Assembly: GCA_025774805.1 (NCBI GenBank)
Contig: JALGZR010000068.1
Coordinates: forward strand, 1 to 21,106
Origin: a bacterium
GTDB lineage: Bacteria; ARS69
DNA: 21,106 bases
Direction of reading: 5' to 3'
Of this stretch, positions 1 through 10,476 are shown one piece after another (positions within the stretch are counted from its first letter, which is position 1; each line of letters opens with the position of its first letter). Position numbers and translations under genes: made by a program. Below the pieces are notes generated by a model, which saw nothing but the letters and a program-made list of their open reading frames with translations, did not search any database and was not told the DNA's origin.

Positions 1-108
1 TTTCGCCCGAGGCGGGGCCGTAGCCCCGTCGCAGGGCGGAAGCCTCGCAGCGACGAAGCCAGGCGCGGCTTTGCCGCTGCCGCAGCAGAGGCTGGTGAGA
101 TATGCAGG
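1..108 (-). mobile_element. MITE-like repeat, copy A (partial, runs off the left edge)
   Basis: Read on the minus strand from position 108, this segment matches the left part of the complete copy at 8380-8553. By hand I count about 99 of 108 identical positions with no gaps. It begins with the same terminal repeat (CCTGCATATCTCACCAGC...) and is followed outward by CTAG at 109-112. It keeps both internal hairpins: GCGGC-TTT-GCCGC at 65-77, and a GGGGC/GCCCC stem at 14-27 whose minus-strand loop is UACG. No open reading frame is evident. The other terminus should lie before position 1. The TAG stop of the neighbouring dikinase gene is inside the flanking CTAG. Non-autonomous mobile repeat is an inference from repetition and structure. 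Confidence 0.8.
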
Positions 109-3021
<2,913 letters not shown>

Positions 3022-3104
3022 GTTCAAACCTCCCGCTCCTGTAAAGACCACAGCGACGGACACTTGGGAGCCCTTCCCCGCGCTCGTCGTTTCCTCGGAG
3101 AACC

Positions 3105-3129
3105 CTAGCCTGCATATCTCGCCAGGCTC
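3105..3129 (+). repeat. Solitary terminal arm of the MITE-like repeat (copy C)
   Basis: CTAG at 3105-3108 is followed by a 21-bp terminal repeat, CCTGCATATCTCGCC then AGGCTC. It differs by two bases from the right arm of the complete element at 8533-8553, at the third base and at the G in CTCGCC. Its inner end (GGCTC) is of the right-arm type, while copy A shows the left-arm type (GCCTC). I find no matching second arm or internal hairpins downstream, so it looks like a remnant. Its outer end faces the outer end of copy A, with the dikinase gene between them. It lies about 85 bp upstream of the dikinase start. Confidence 0.7.
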
Positions 3130-3243
3130 GAACCTACCCGAAAGCCGAAGCACGGGCAAATGAGACGAACGGGGCGAGCGCCGCCCCGGGCCGGTGGATC
3201 ATCCGTCTCGCCCACGGCGCCGGGGGGGCGGTAAAGTGGATTC

Positions 3244-5088
3244 ATGCGCCGTCTGCTTGATCCGGAGGTTCTCGTCGTCCTGGCCCTGGTCGTTCGGATC
3301 GCCTACGCGTTCGACATCCAGGGCACACCGACCTTCGCTTCCCCCCTCATCGATGCCGAGGTCTACGACCGGACCGCCCGGGAGATCGCGGCGCGGGGAC
3401 CGGCCGCGCTCGAGGTCCCGTACTACCAGCCGCCGCTCTACCCGATGTTCCTCGGTGCGGTCTACGCGATTGCCGGCGAAAGTTATCTGGTCCCCCGCAT
3501 CGTGCAGGCGGTCTTGGGCGCGTTGACCGTCCTGGGGACGGTCGCGCTCGCGCGTCGGGGCGGCGGGCGCGCTGCCGGTTGGATCGCGGGGGGGCTGCTC
3601 GCCCTCTACGGGCCGGTGCTCTATTTCGAGGGGGAGCTCCTCCCGCCGGCTCTGCTGCTCTTCCTCACGACGGGCGCGCTCCTCCTCCTCGTCGACGGGG
3701 ACAGGAGCGACCGTCCTGTGCCCCCGCTCGTCGGCGCCGGGCTTCTTCTCGGGCTCGCGGTCGCGGCGCGGCCGACCGCGCTGCTTCTCGTCGTGGCCGC
3801 CCTCGGGTGGTGGCTCGCGGGAGGTCGAGAAGGGGCGCCGGGCGCCGGCCGGGGCCGGCCCGCAGCGGCCCTGCTGATCGCGGTCTTGCTCCCGATTCTG
3901 CCGTTCAGCCTCGCGAACCGGATCGGAGGGGGAGAGATGATCGCGATCTCCTGGAACGGCGGGATCAACTTTTACCTGGGCAATGGCGCGGGCTCCGACT
4001 CGCTCACCGCGATCCAGCCGGGCCACGGGTGGGATCGCCTCCAGCTCGAGCCGCTGCGGGCGGGAGTCGCCACGCGGCGGGGCGAAACGGATTACTGGGT
4101 GCGGCGGGCGCTGCGAGAGGCGTCCGCGAATCCTGGAGCATGGGCCGGCGCGCTCGGCCGCAAGGCCCTCCGGTTTCTCGACGCGAGGGAGACTCCGCGG
4201 AACACCGATTTCGAGGCGTTCCGCCCCTCTTCGGCGGTCCTCTCCCGCACGGTCGTCGGGTTCGGGATCGTCGCCCCGCTGGCCGCCGTGGGACTCCTCG
4301 TCGGTCGGGGCGGACCCGGGAGATCCGCCGGTCGCCTCCGGTCTCTGCTCGGGCTGGCCGTGGGAGCGGTGGCGGTCGAAAACCTCCTCTTCTTCGTGAC
4401 CGCGCGCTATCGCGTGGAGGCCGCGCCCGCCCTCTGCGCTCTCGCGGGTCTAGGAGTGACGGGACTCCTCGCGAGGGGCGACCGTCGCTCGTGGGCCGTT
4501 CCGATCGTGGGCGCCGTCCTTGTCGCGACCATCGTGCACGTCGACTTCCTCGGCGAGCGCGCCATCGATCGGACGCGCGTGGCGATCAATCGGGGAGTCG
4601 CCCTCCGCCGCTCGGGCTTCGACGCACGCGCCGAGACCGCCTTTCGAGAAGCGCTGCGGTTCGGCCCGGGCGATCCGGACGCACACCGGTGGCTCGGCGA
4701 GATCGAGCTCGGTCGGGGGCACCTCGAGGGGGCGATGGCCCACTTCGACTCCGCCCTCGCCGGCGCGCCGGACTACCTGCACGTCCTCCTCGCCAAGGCG
4801 CAGAGTCTCGAGCGGGCGGGGAGGCGATCCGAAGCGGAGCCGCTCTATCGCCGGGCGATCGAAGTCGATCCCTGGTCGGCCGAAACCCGGAACAATTACG
4901 GGGTGTTCCTGGCCATCGAGGGACGGGAGGACGAGGCGCGTCGCCAGTTCGAGGCCGGACTCTCGATCGATCCCACAGACGAGCGTCTGGCCCGCAATCG
5001 CGAACGGCTCGCGGGAACGGGGCCGGCCGCGGGCCCGGAGGAGGAGGCGGGCGAGGAAGGGCCGCGCGGCGCGACCCTCCGAAAGTGA
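3244..5088 (+). CDS. GT-C-type membrane glycosyltransferase (family 39-like) with C-terminal TPRs
   Basis: The 614-residue product has about ten hydrophobic helices in residues 5-435, then a soluble TPR region at about 447-605. After the first helix comes an acidic loop (LIDAEVYDRTA, with D37 and E39), followed by YYQPPLYPMFLG at about 60-71. This arrangement is typical of GT-C transferases of the ArnT/PMT group, where a loop acid is catalytic and the sugar donor is polyprenyl-linked. The donor and acceptor here cannot be inferred. TPR consensus is clear in the segments around WLGEIELGRGHLEGAMAHF and NYGVFLAIEGREDEARRQF, and implies a protein partner. The ATG at 3244 follows a G-rich stretch (GGGGGGGCGG) that may serve as a ribosome site. 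The next gene starts 36 bp downstream, so the two are probably co-transcribed. Confidence 0.8.
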   Translation: MRRLLDPEVLVVLALVVRIAYAFDIQGTPTFASPLIDAEVYDRTAREIAARGPAALEVPYYQPPLYPMFLGAVYAIAGESYLVPRIVQAVLGALTVLGTVALARRGGGRAAGWIAGGLLALYGPVLYFEGELLPPALLLFLTTGALLLLVDGDRSDRPVPPLVGAGLLLGLAVAARPTALLLVVAALGWWLAGGREGAPGAGRGRPAAALLIAVLLPILPFSLANRIGGGEMIAISWNGGINFYLGNGAGSDSLTAIQPGHGWDRLQLEPLRAGVATRRGETDYWVRRALREASANPGAWAGALGRKALRFLDARETPRNTDFEAFRPSSAVLSRTVVGFGIVAPLAAVGLLVGRGGPGRSAGRLRSLLGLAVGAVAVENLLFFVTARYRVEAAPALCALAGLGVTGLLARGDRRSWAVPIVGAVLVATIVHVDFLGERAIDRTRVAINRGVALRRSGFDARAETAFREALRFGPGDPDAHRWLGEIELGRGHLEGAMAHFDSALAGAPDYLHVLLAKAQSLERAGRRSEAEPLYRRAIEVDPWSAETRNNYGVFLAIEGREDEARRQFEAGLSIDPTDERLARNRERLAGTGPAAGPEEEAGEEGPRGATLRK

Positions 5089-5124
5089 TATGATGGCCCG
5101 CCTTCCTCGGAACGCGGAGGCTGA

Positions 5125-8100
5125 ATGACGACCCCGGACAGGATCGAGACGCCGCCTCCGGAGAGCGGGAAACCTCCCGGCGCGGCCCGCGCCCTCGCCT
5201 TCGCTGTGGGAGGAGCCGCCGCCGGTGCCGGTTGGCTCGTCGGAGCGGAGGGCATCGAGCGCGCGTTCGGCCGGGCGCCGGGAGTGGCCGCCACGTTCGC
5301 CGGGGCGGTGGCGGTCGCGGTGGCGGTCGGCTTCGGGTGGAAGTCCCGTAGACGGGGTCCGCGGCCCGCTCCCGTCCGGGAGGCGGGGGGCTGGCTCGTG
5401 GCCCTGGGCGTGGTCACACTCGCCATCGGGGGATCGGTTCGCTGGATCGAGCCGGTCCTCGGGTGGGCCGGCGCCTCGACGGACGCGGGTCCGCTGGTGA
5501 CGACCCTGGCCCGCCTCCTGGTGGGAGGCGTCGTCCTCCTCCCGGTGGGCTTCGCGATCGGAGCCGGCTCGAGCGCCTTGCTGCGGGCGGTGTCCTCGGA
5601 AGCGGGGGCCGCGTCCTCCGCCGTCGGCGGGGGGGTCGCCGGGGCCGGTCTGGGGGCGGTTCTCGCCCACGGCGCGAATCTCCGCGGAGTGCTCGACCCC
5701 ACCCCGATCGGAATTGCCGCGGGGGTCTTGCTGATCGTCCTCGGAGCGGTCCTCCGTCGGGTGAGGGCGAACACCGGGGCGGACGGGGTGTCGGACGCGA
5801 GTTCGGACGTCGCGGGTGTGGGGGAGACCGCTCCCGGAGCGCCGGTCCGGGAAGCCGCGCGCACCCCCCTCTTCGGGTGGGTGGCGGCCGGGCTCGGAGC
5901 CGGATTCCTGGGCGCGGTGGCCGCCTATCTCCCCGGACGCTGCCTGATCCCCGCGTTCGGCAACGAGCTGCCCGGGATGCCCGTGGTCCCGCTCCTCCAC
6001 GCCGCGGGAATCGCGGTCGGTGGGCTGTTGGCGACCCTCGTCGTGAGGTCCCTTCCGCGAAGGGTGGGACCCGGGAGTGTCGGCGGCGCTCTGGTGCTGG
6101 GAGCGGCCGCCCTCCTCGTCGGGCCGGGTCGATACGATGGCCTGCCCTCCCGCTTCGTCGAGAGCACGGCCGAGGCGGCGACCCACGACGCCGTCGTCCT
6201 CGAGGCGATTCGAATCGCCACACCGGTGGTCACGCCCGTCGCACTCTTCGTCGGAGCCGCGATCGCCCTGCTCGCCGCCGGGCTCTCGCGGGCGGAGTCC
6301 GCCTGGTCCGGCGCGGCCCGATGGATCGTCGGGGCGGGGCTCCTCGGGGCGGCGCTCGGAGTCGGCGTGCCGCGCTTCGCGATCCCCGGGCTCGGCCTGT
6401 TTCCCCTCGTGCGCGCGACCGGAGTCCTTGTCGCCGGATTCGGCGCGCTCTCTCTCCTGCGGGGAGGCGCCATCTCTCCGGTGCGGGTCGGGTTCGCGTT
6501 TCTATCGCTCGCCGTGATCGTCCTCGGCGCGCATCGGCTCCCGCCCCCGGACCGCGACGCGGTCCTGGTCGATCGCGACCTCCTCTCGGCCCTCTCCCCG
6601 GCGCGGCAGGTTCAGAAGATGTGGCGGGTCTTCGACGAGGACGGGCCGAGGGACTCGCACACCCTTCTCAAGCGCGGTCATCGCCGGCGGCTGCTCGTGA
6701 ACGGGCGCTTCGAGATGGGGGACGTGAAGGGCATCAAGAGTCAGGGAATGCTGACCCACCTCCCGCTCCTGTTGCATCCCGCTCCGGCCCGGGCTCTCGT
6801 GCTCGGCTCGGGAAACGGGCACGCGCTGGCGGCGGCCCTCGCGCACCCGATCGAGCGACTCGACTGCTTCGAGACGGGACGGGTCCCCCCGAGGGCCACC
6901 GCCCGTTTCGGGCCCCGCTCGGAGAGCGCCCTCCGGGATCCCCGGATCCACTTCCGTCTCGGGGACGAGGTCGACCTTCTCGCGCGATCCGGGGCCGGGT
7001 ACGACGTCATCGCCGGTCAGATCTCGGGCACGTGGACGGAGAGGATGGCGAGGGCGACTTCCCGGGAGTTCCTGGAGCTCGTGCGCGGAAAGCTCGGCGA
7101 GGAGGGCGTCTACTGCCAGTGGATCCCCGACTCGGCGCTGACGAAGAGAGGGTTCCAGATCCTTCTGGCCACCTTCCGGTCGGTCTTTCCGCGGACCGAG
7201 ATCTGGGCCGGACAGGGGGGGGACGTGCTGCTGCTGGCCAAGAAGGCCGACGTGCCCCACGACTTCGCGCGCGTGCTCGAGACCTATCGCGACCCGAACG
7301 CGAGGGCGGCTCTGCGACGGGCGTGGCTCGAGGATCCCCCCACGCTCCTGTCGCAGTACCTCGTGGGCGACGCCGCGGTCCGCCGCATCTCGGTGGGCTT
7401 CCCGATCCACACGATCCGCGATCCGCGTCTCGATCGGGAGGAGGCGGCGAGACGGCGAACCGACCCGATCGTGGACCCGGTCCCCGGACTTGCCGCCGTT
7501 CGCGATGACGTTCTGAGCGCGTTCGCGAGCACTCCGGGAGGGGACTTCGCGGTCGCGGTCCGGAACGCGATCGAGGCCCGCGACCTCGAGCGAGAGGGTC
7601 TCGAACGGGAGCACGCCTTCCAGAACCACGAGGCGACGGAAGTCTATCGGAAGGGAATCCGGCTGAATCCGCAGGACGGTGCGCTGCGCCGGGCTCTGGC
7701 CAGCCTACGCACCCGGATGGGCATCGAGAGCGCCGCCCATCGATCCGCCGTGACCGCGGCCCACGGGTACATCCGCGAGGCCATCGAGGTCGACTCGACC
7801 TATGCGGACGGGTTCGCCAACCTCGGCATGGTCCTGCTCATGACGAAGTCGCACCAGTACGCGCGGTCGGTGACCGGCCAGGCGATCCGGCTCGAGCCCG
7901 AGAACGAGCTGTTCCACATGCAGATGGGGCGCATCTGGAAGCATTGGGGCTACTACGACAAGGCGCTCCCCTGGTACGAGAAGGCGATGGAGCTCAACCC
8001 CCTCAACGTGACGGCGGCCATGGCCTGGCTCGACACCCAGCTCGCGCTCGACGGCGAGTTTGCGGACCTGGAGTGGGGAATCGCGTTCCTCGAGCCCTAC

Positions 8101-8379
8101 CGGGAGCTCGAGCCGGACAACCGAGAGCTCCATCGACGAATCGACCGCATGCAGGAGGCCCTCGACCGACAGATCCTCCCGCCCGAAGAGGACGAGTTGG
8201 AGAAGTCCCTGGCCGACCGTCTCACCGAGGCGGAGGAGGAGGACGAGGAGCCCGGGGAGGAGGGGGCGGACGAGGAACACGTACACTCGGCGGCGGACGG
8301 CCACGAGCACGGCGAGGCGGCGGGCGGCGAAGACGAACCAAACGAGCCGCCGGCCGCCGAGGAGACGAACGGCAGTTAA
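5125..8379 (+). CDS. Fused membrane / spermidine-synthase-like / TPR protein, probably not an active aminopropyltransferase
   Basis: The 1084-residue product has four parts. Residues 20-480 are a multi-pass hydrophobic region. Residues 500-725 resemble spermidine synthase, with a nucleotide-binding loop GSGNG at 561-565, then CFETG, then YDVIAGQISG from residue 626. Residues 828-1015 hold TPRs (for example FANLGMVLLMTKSHQYA and YDKALPWYEKAMELNP). Residues 1016-1084 are very acidic, with histidines at 1052, 1054, 1060 and 1062. In spermidine synthases an acidic residue normally lies six positions after the Tyr of YDVI; here it is Gln632, so classical aminopropyl transfer is doubtful, although an S-adenosyl-type ligand could still bind. 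GGAGG lies 6 nt before the ATG. The TAA stop is inside the TTAA that borders the repeat element. The true substrate is unknown. Confidence 0.82.
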   Translation: MTTPDRIETPPPESGKPPGAARALAFAVGGAAAGAGWLVGAEGIERAFGRAPGVAATFAGAVAVAVAVGFGWKSRRRGPRPAPVREAGGWLVALGVVTLAIGGSVRWIEPVLGWAGASTDAGPLVTTLARLLVGGVVLLPVGFAIGAGSSALLRAVSSEAGAASSAVGGGVAGAGLGAVLAHGANLRGVLDPTPIGIAAGVLLIVLGAVLRRVRANTGADGVSDASSDVAGVGETAPGAPVREAARTPLFGWVAAGLGAGFLGAVAAYLPGRCLIPAFGNELPGMPVVPLLHAAGIAVGGLLATLVVRSLPRRVGPGSVGGALVLGAAALLVGPGRYDGLPSRFVESTAEAATHDAVVLEAIRIATPVVTPVALFVGAAIALLAAGLSRAESAWSGAARWIVGAGLLGAALGVGVPRFAIPGLGLFPLVRATGVLVAGFGALSLLRGGAISPVRVGFAFLSLAVIVLGAHRLPPPDRDAVLVDRDLLSALSPARQVQKMWRVFDEDGPRDSHTLLKRGHRRRLLVNGRFEMGDVKGIKSQGMLTHLPLLLHPAPARALVLGSGNGHALAAALAHPIERLDCFETGRVPPRATARFGPRSESALRDPRIHFRLGDEVDLLARSGAGYDVIAGQISGTWTERMARATSREFLELVRGKLGEEGVYCQWIPDSALTKRGFQILLATFRSVFPRTEIWAGQGGDVLLLAKKADVPHDFARVLETYRDPNARAALRRAWLEDPPTLLSQYLVGDAAVRRISVGFPIHTIRDPRLDREEAARRRTDPIVDPVPGLAAVRDDVLSAFASTPGGDFAVAVRNAIEARDLEREGLEREHAFQNHEATEVYRKGIRLNPQDGALRRALASLRTRMGIESAAHRSAVTAAHGYIREAIEVDSTYADGFANLGMVLLMTKSHQYARSVTGQAIRLEPENELFHMQMGRIWKHWGYYDKALPWYEKAMELNPLNVTAAMAWLDTQLALDGEFADLEWGIAFLEPYRELEPDNRELHRRIDRMQEALDRQILPPEEDELEKSLADRLTEAEEEDEEPGEEGADEEHVHSAADGHEHGEAAGGEDEPNEPPAAEETNGS

Positions 8380-8410
8380 CCCGCATATCCCACCAGCCTC
8401 TACTGCGGCG

Positions 8411-8423
8411 GCGGCAAAGCCGC
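8411..8423. other. Internal hairpin 1 of the repeat element
   Basis: GCGGC-AAA-GCCGC is a perfect 5-bp stem with a 3-nt loop. The same hairpin occurs in copy A at 65-77 (GCGGC-TTT-GCCGC on the plus strand). Conservation in both copies suggests that structure matters. Confidence 0.6.
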
Positions 8424-8450
8424 GCCTGGCTTCGTCGCTGCGGCGCTCCC

Positions 8451-8483
8451 GCCCTGCGACGGGGCTACGGCCCCGTCTCGGGC
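8451..8483. terminator. Internal hairpin 2 of the repeat element; candidate bidirectional terminator
   Basis: GACGGGGC at 8458-8465 pairs with GCCCCGTC at 8470-8477 around the loop TACG, giving an 8-bp stem with the exceptionally stable C(UACG)G tetraloop on the plus-strand RNA. An outer stem GCCC (8451-8454) with GGGC (8480-8483) extends it. It lies between two convergent genes, where a bidirectional terminator would be useful. There is no U-tract on either side, so intrinsic termination is uncertain. Copy A keeps the stem and loop at 11-30, with one G-U pair. Confidence 0.4.
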
Positions 8484-8553
8484 GGAAGCACCCCATCTCC
8501 TCGCCAGCCACGACCATCCGCAGCCTCGCGACGAGCCTGGTGAGATATGCGGG

Positions 8554-10470
8554 TTAATCCCCCTTCCCGTTGAGCCTGGCGATCGCCTCCCGCAGACGTG
8601 CGCGGTCCCCGCGCGAGACCTTCGGAATTGCCCCCTTCCAGTAGTCGCGGGCCTTGCCGGGGTTCCCCTCGCGGACGTCGCAGAGGCCGAGGTTCACGTG
8701 CGCCTCGACGTCCCGCGGCGCCACGGAGAGCACGGCCCGGTACCCCTCCCGGGCTTCCGGAATCCATCCGAGCGTCAGGCAGAGGTTGGCGTAACGGACC
8801 GCCCGCCGCACGGCGGCCCCGGTCGGGCGGGGCGCGAGCCGGCGGTGCAGCGGCCCGGTGAGGGACACCAGGGCGTCACCGGCGTGGGGGGCCGGCCCCC
8901 GGTCCTCGGCCAGGATCGCGGTCCACGCGTCGGAGCCGGGACGGTGCGAGGAATCGATCCGGATCTCGGCCCGGGGGATCGCGGGTTCTTCGCCGTCGGC
9001 GCCGCGCCAGAGGAGAAGGGCCGCTTCGGGAGACAGGCAGGCCGTCTCCCAGTTCCCGGAGCGGAGAAGAGCCCGGAGAAACGCCGCGCTGCCTTTGGCC
9101 GAGTGCTCGAGGAGCAGTACTTCCAGGTTCCACGAGGAGCGCATCCGCCGCCAGGCGGCGGGATCCTCGTGCGCCTCCAGGAATCGACCGAACCACTCCG
9201 GTCCCGCGACCTCGAGACGCCCGTCGATAAATGCCTTCCGGGTCGGATCTCGCCACGTGACGTAGCCCCCGAAGTCCAGATCGTGGAAGAGCGGGCCGGC
9301 CGCCCCCGAGCGATCGAGGGCGGCGAGGCACGTCTCGGGAAAGAGCCCCGGGGTCACGCCGAGCCCGCGATCCCGATGCAGTCCGAGGAGCCAAGGGGAG
9401 GATCCGGCGAGCACGGCGAGCGCGACCAGAATCGCGACCCCGACCGGCGCGAGGGAGAGCCGCCGGAGAGCGCGCGCCCGGCCGATCCCCTCGGAGAGGT
9501 TCACCGCGAGAACCGGAGCGGCGACCCAGGCGAACAGCGGGATGTTGCGTCGCGCCAGGAGCGCCAGAGCGAGAAAGGGAAGGACGGGCAGGAGACGGAG
9601 CAGAGCGCTGCGTCGTCGGCCGACGAAGGACAGCGCGAAGAGAGCCAGGAAGATCGCCGGGATGCGGAGAAACGGATCCCCCGGAGTCTCCAAGGGGCTC
9701 ACGAACTCGAGGATCCGGGAGAACGCCTCGTGCCCGCGATCGATGCGCTGCCAGAGCGTGAATGGGAACGTCCACGCGGCGAGGCCGTACGGATTCAGGA
9801 GCAGGGCGAGCGCCGACACGGCACCGGCAAGACCGAGATCCCGGGCGGCCCGCTCACCTCCGGTGCCCGGGGCGTCGGGTAGAGGTCGCGGCGGTCCCCG
9901 CTCGAGCCGCGTGAGAACCGCGTACATCAGCGTCGTCGCGGGTCCCAGGAAGGCGAGCGCGTGAAGGTTGACCCAGAGGACGGTGATCACGGGGAGAGAG
10001 ATCGCCGAGCGTCGCTTCCCCCGTCGGACGCGGTGGATCGCGAGGAGCGTGGCCGACAGGGCGACGTAGGTGAAGATCTCGGGGCGGGCGAGCGTCCGCT
10101 CGGCCGAGGTGAGAACGGCCAGTGATGCGGCGGCCCCGGCGGCACCCGCACCCGCGCCCGCCGCCCGCGCCGCGGCCACGACGAGCCCCGCCACTCCGGC
10201 GAACGCGAGCGCTTTGAACAGGACGACTCCGTCCGGCCCGGCCCAACTCCAGAGCCCGGCGAGAAGCACGTCCGTCAGCCACTGAAGGTCGATCCAGGGG
10301 CTGTCTTCCCGCGTAAAGGTGAGGAAATCGGTTCTCGGAACCGTACGGTCCGCGAGGATCCGGCGGCCGGCGGACAGGTGCCACCAGAGATCGGGGGCGA
10401 CGACCGGGTGGAGGGAGACGGCGAGAGCCAGAAACGCCGCCGCCGCCCCCTGCACACGCGCCGCCATCAC
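8554..10470 (-). CDS. GT-C-like polytopic membrane protein with short C-terminal TPR tail
   Basis: The 638-residue product opens with a hydrophobic segment and then DLWWHLSAGRRIL and PWIDLQWLTDV at about residues 27-70. I recognise this signature from uncharacterised GT-C-like membrane proteins. Further helices continue to about residue 360. A soluble domain follows, with FGGYVTWRDPTRKAFIDGRLEV at about 393-420, a conserved block of the same family. One or two TPRs lie at about 555-625 (REGYRAVLSVAPRDVEAHVNLG). A role in transferring sugars from lipid-linked donors is possible but unproven. Translation may start at GTG 10470 or ATG 10467; AGAAG just upstream is a weak ribosome site. The dehydrogenase gene ends only 6 bp upstream, so the two are co-transcribed. 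The TAA stop lies in the TTAA border of the repeat element. Confidence 0.78.
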   Translation of the reverse strand: MMAARVQGAAAAFLALAVSLHPVVAPDLWWHLSAGRRILADRTVPRTDFLTFTREDSPWIDLQWLTDVLLAGLWSWAGPDGVVLFKALAFAGVAGLVVAAARAAGAGAGAAGAAASLAVLTSAERTLARPEIFTYVALSATLLAIHRVRRGKRRSAISLPVITVLWVNLHALAFLGPATTLMYAVLTRLERGPPRPLPDAPGTGGERAARDLGLAGAVSALALLLNPYGLAAWTFPFTLWQRIDRGHEAFSRILEFVSPLETPGDPFLRIPAIFLALFALSFVGRRRSALLRLLPVLPFLALALLARRNIPLFAWVAAPVLAVNLSEGIGRARALRRLSLAPVGVAILVALAVLAGSSPWLLGLHRDRGLGVTPGLFPETCLAALDRSGAAGPLFHDLDFGGYVTWRDPTRKAFIDGRLEVAGPEWFGRFLEAHEDPAAWRRMRSSWNLEVLLLEHSAKGSAAFLRALLRSGNWETACLSPEAALLLWRGADGEEPAIPRAEIRIDSSHRPGSDAWTAILAEDRGPAPHAGDALVSLTGPLHRRLAPRPTGAAVRRAVRYANLCLTLGWIPEAREGYRAVLSVAPRDVEAHVNLGLCDVREGNPGKARDYWKGAIPKVSRGDRARLREAIARLNGKGD

Positions 10471-10476
10471 GGCTTC

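Larger units (their letters stand above)
8376..8557. mobile_element. Complete MITE-like element (copy B) with TTAA target duplication
   Basis: The element proper is 8380-8553 (174 bp). Its ends are inverted repeats of 21 bp matching at 19 positions: CCCGCATATC at 8380 and its complement GATATGCGGG ending at 8553. Directly outside lie TTAA at 8376-8379 and TTAA at 8554-8557, consistent with a 4-bp target duplication. No transposase or plausible coding frame is present, so it would need an enzyme in trans. The left TTAA gives the TAA of the plus-strand gene ending at 8379, and the right TTAA gives the TAA of the minus-strand gene ending at 8554. Some IS5-group insertion sequences use YTAR targets with 4-bp duplications, which fits TTAA here and CTAG at the other copies. 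That parentage is inference. Confidence 0.85.

Noticed and set aside
3022-3159. Upstream extension of the dikinase start
   Set aside because: No homology to the family, overlaps a repeat arm, and the ATG at 3021 has a good ribosome site.
5463-7508. Long plus-strand frame of 681 codons
   Set aside because: Arg/Gly/Pro-rich translation in a shifted frame of the fused membrane protein gene; typical GC-rich shadow.
8376-8557. Integron attC site
   Set aside because: The ends are palindromic and TTAA-bordered, but the GTTRRRY/RYYYAAC core pair is not met, and no integrase or cassette array is visible.
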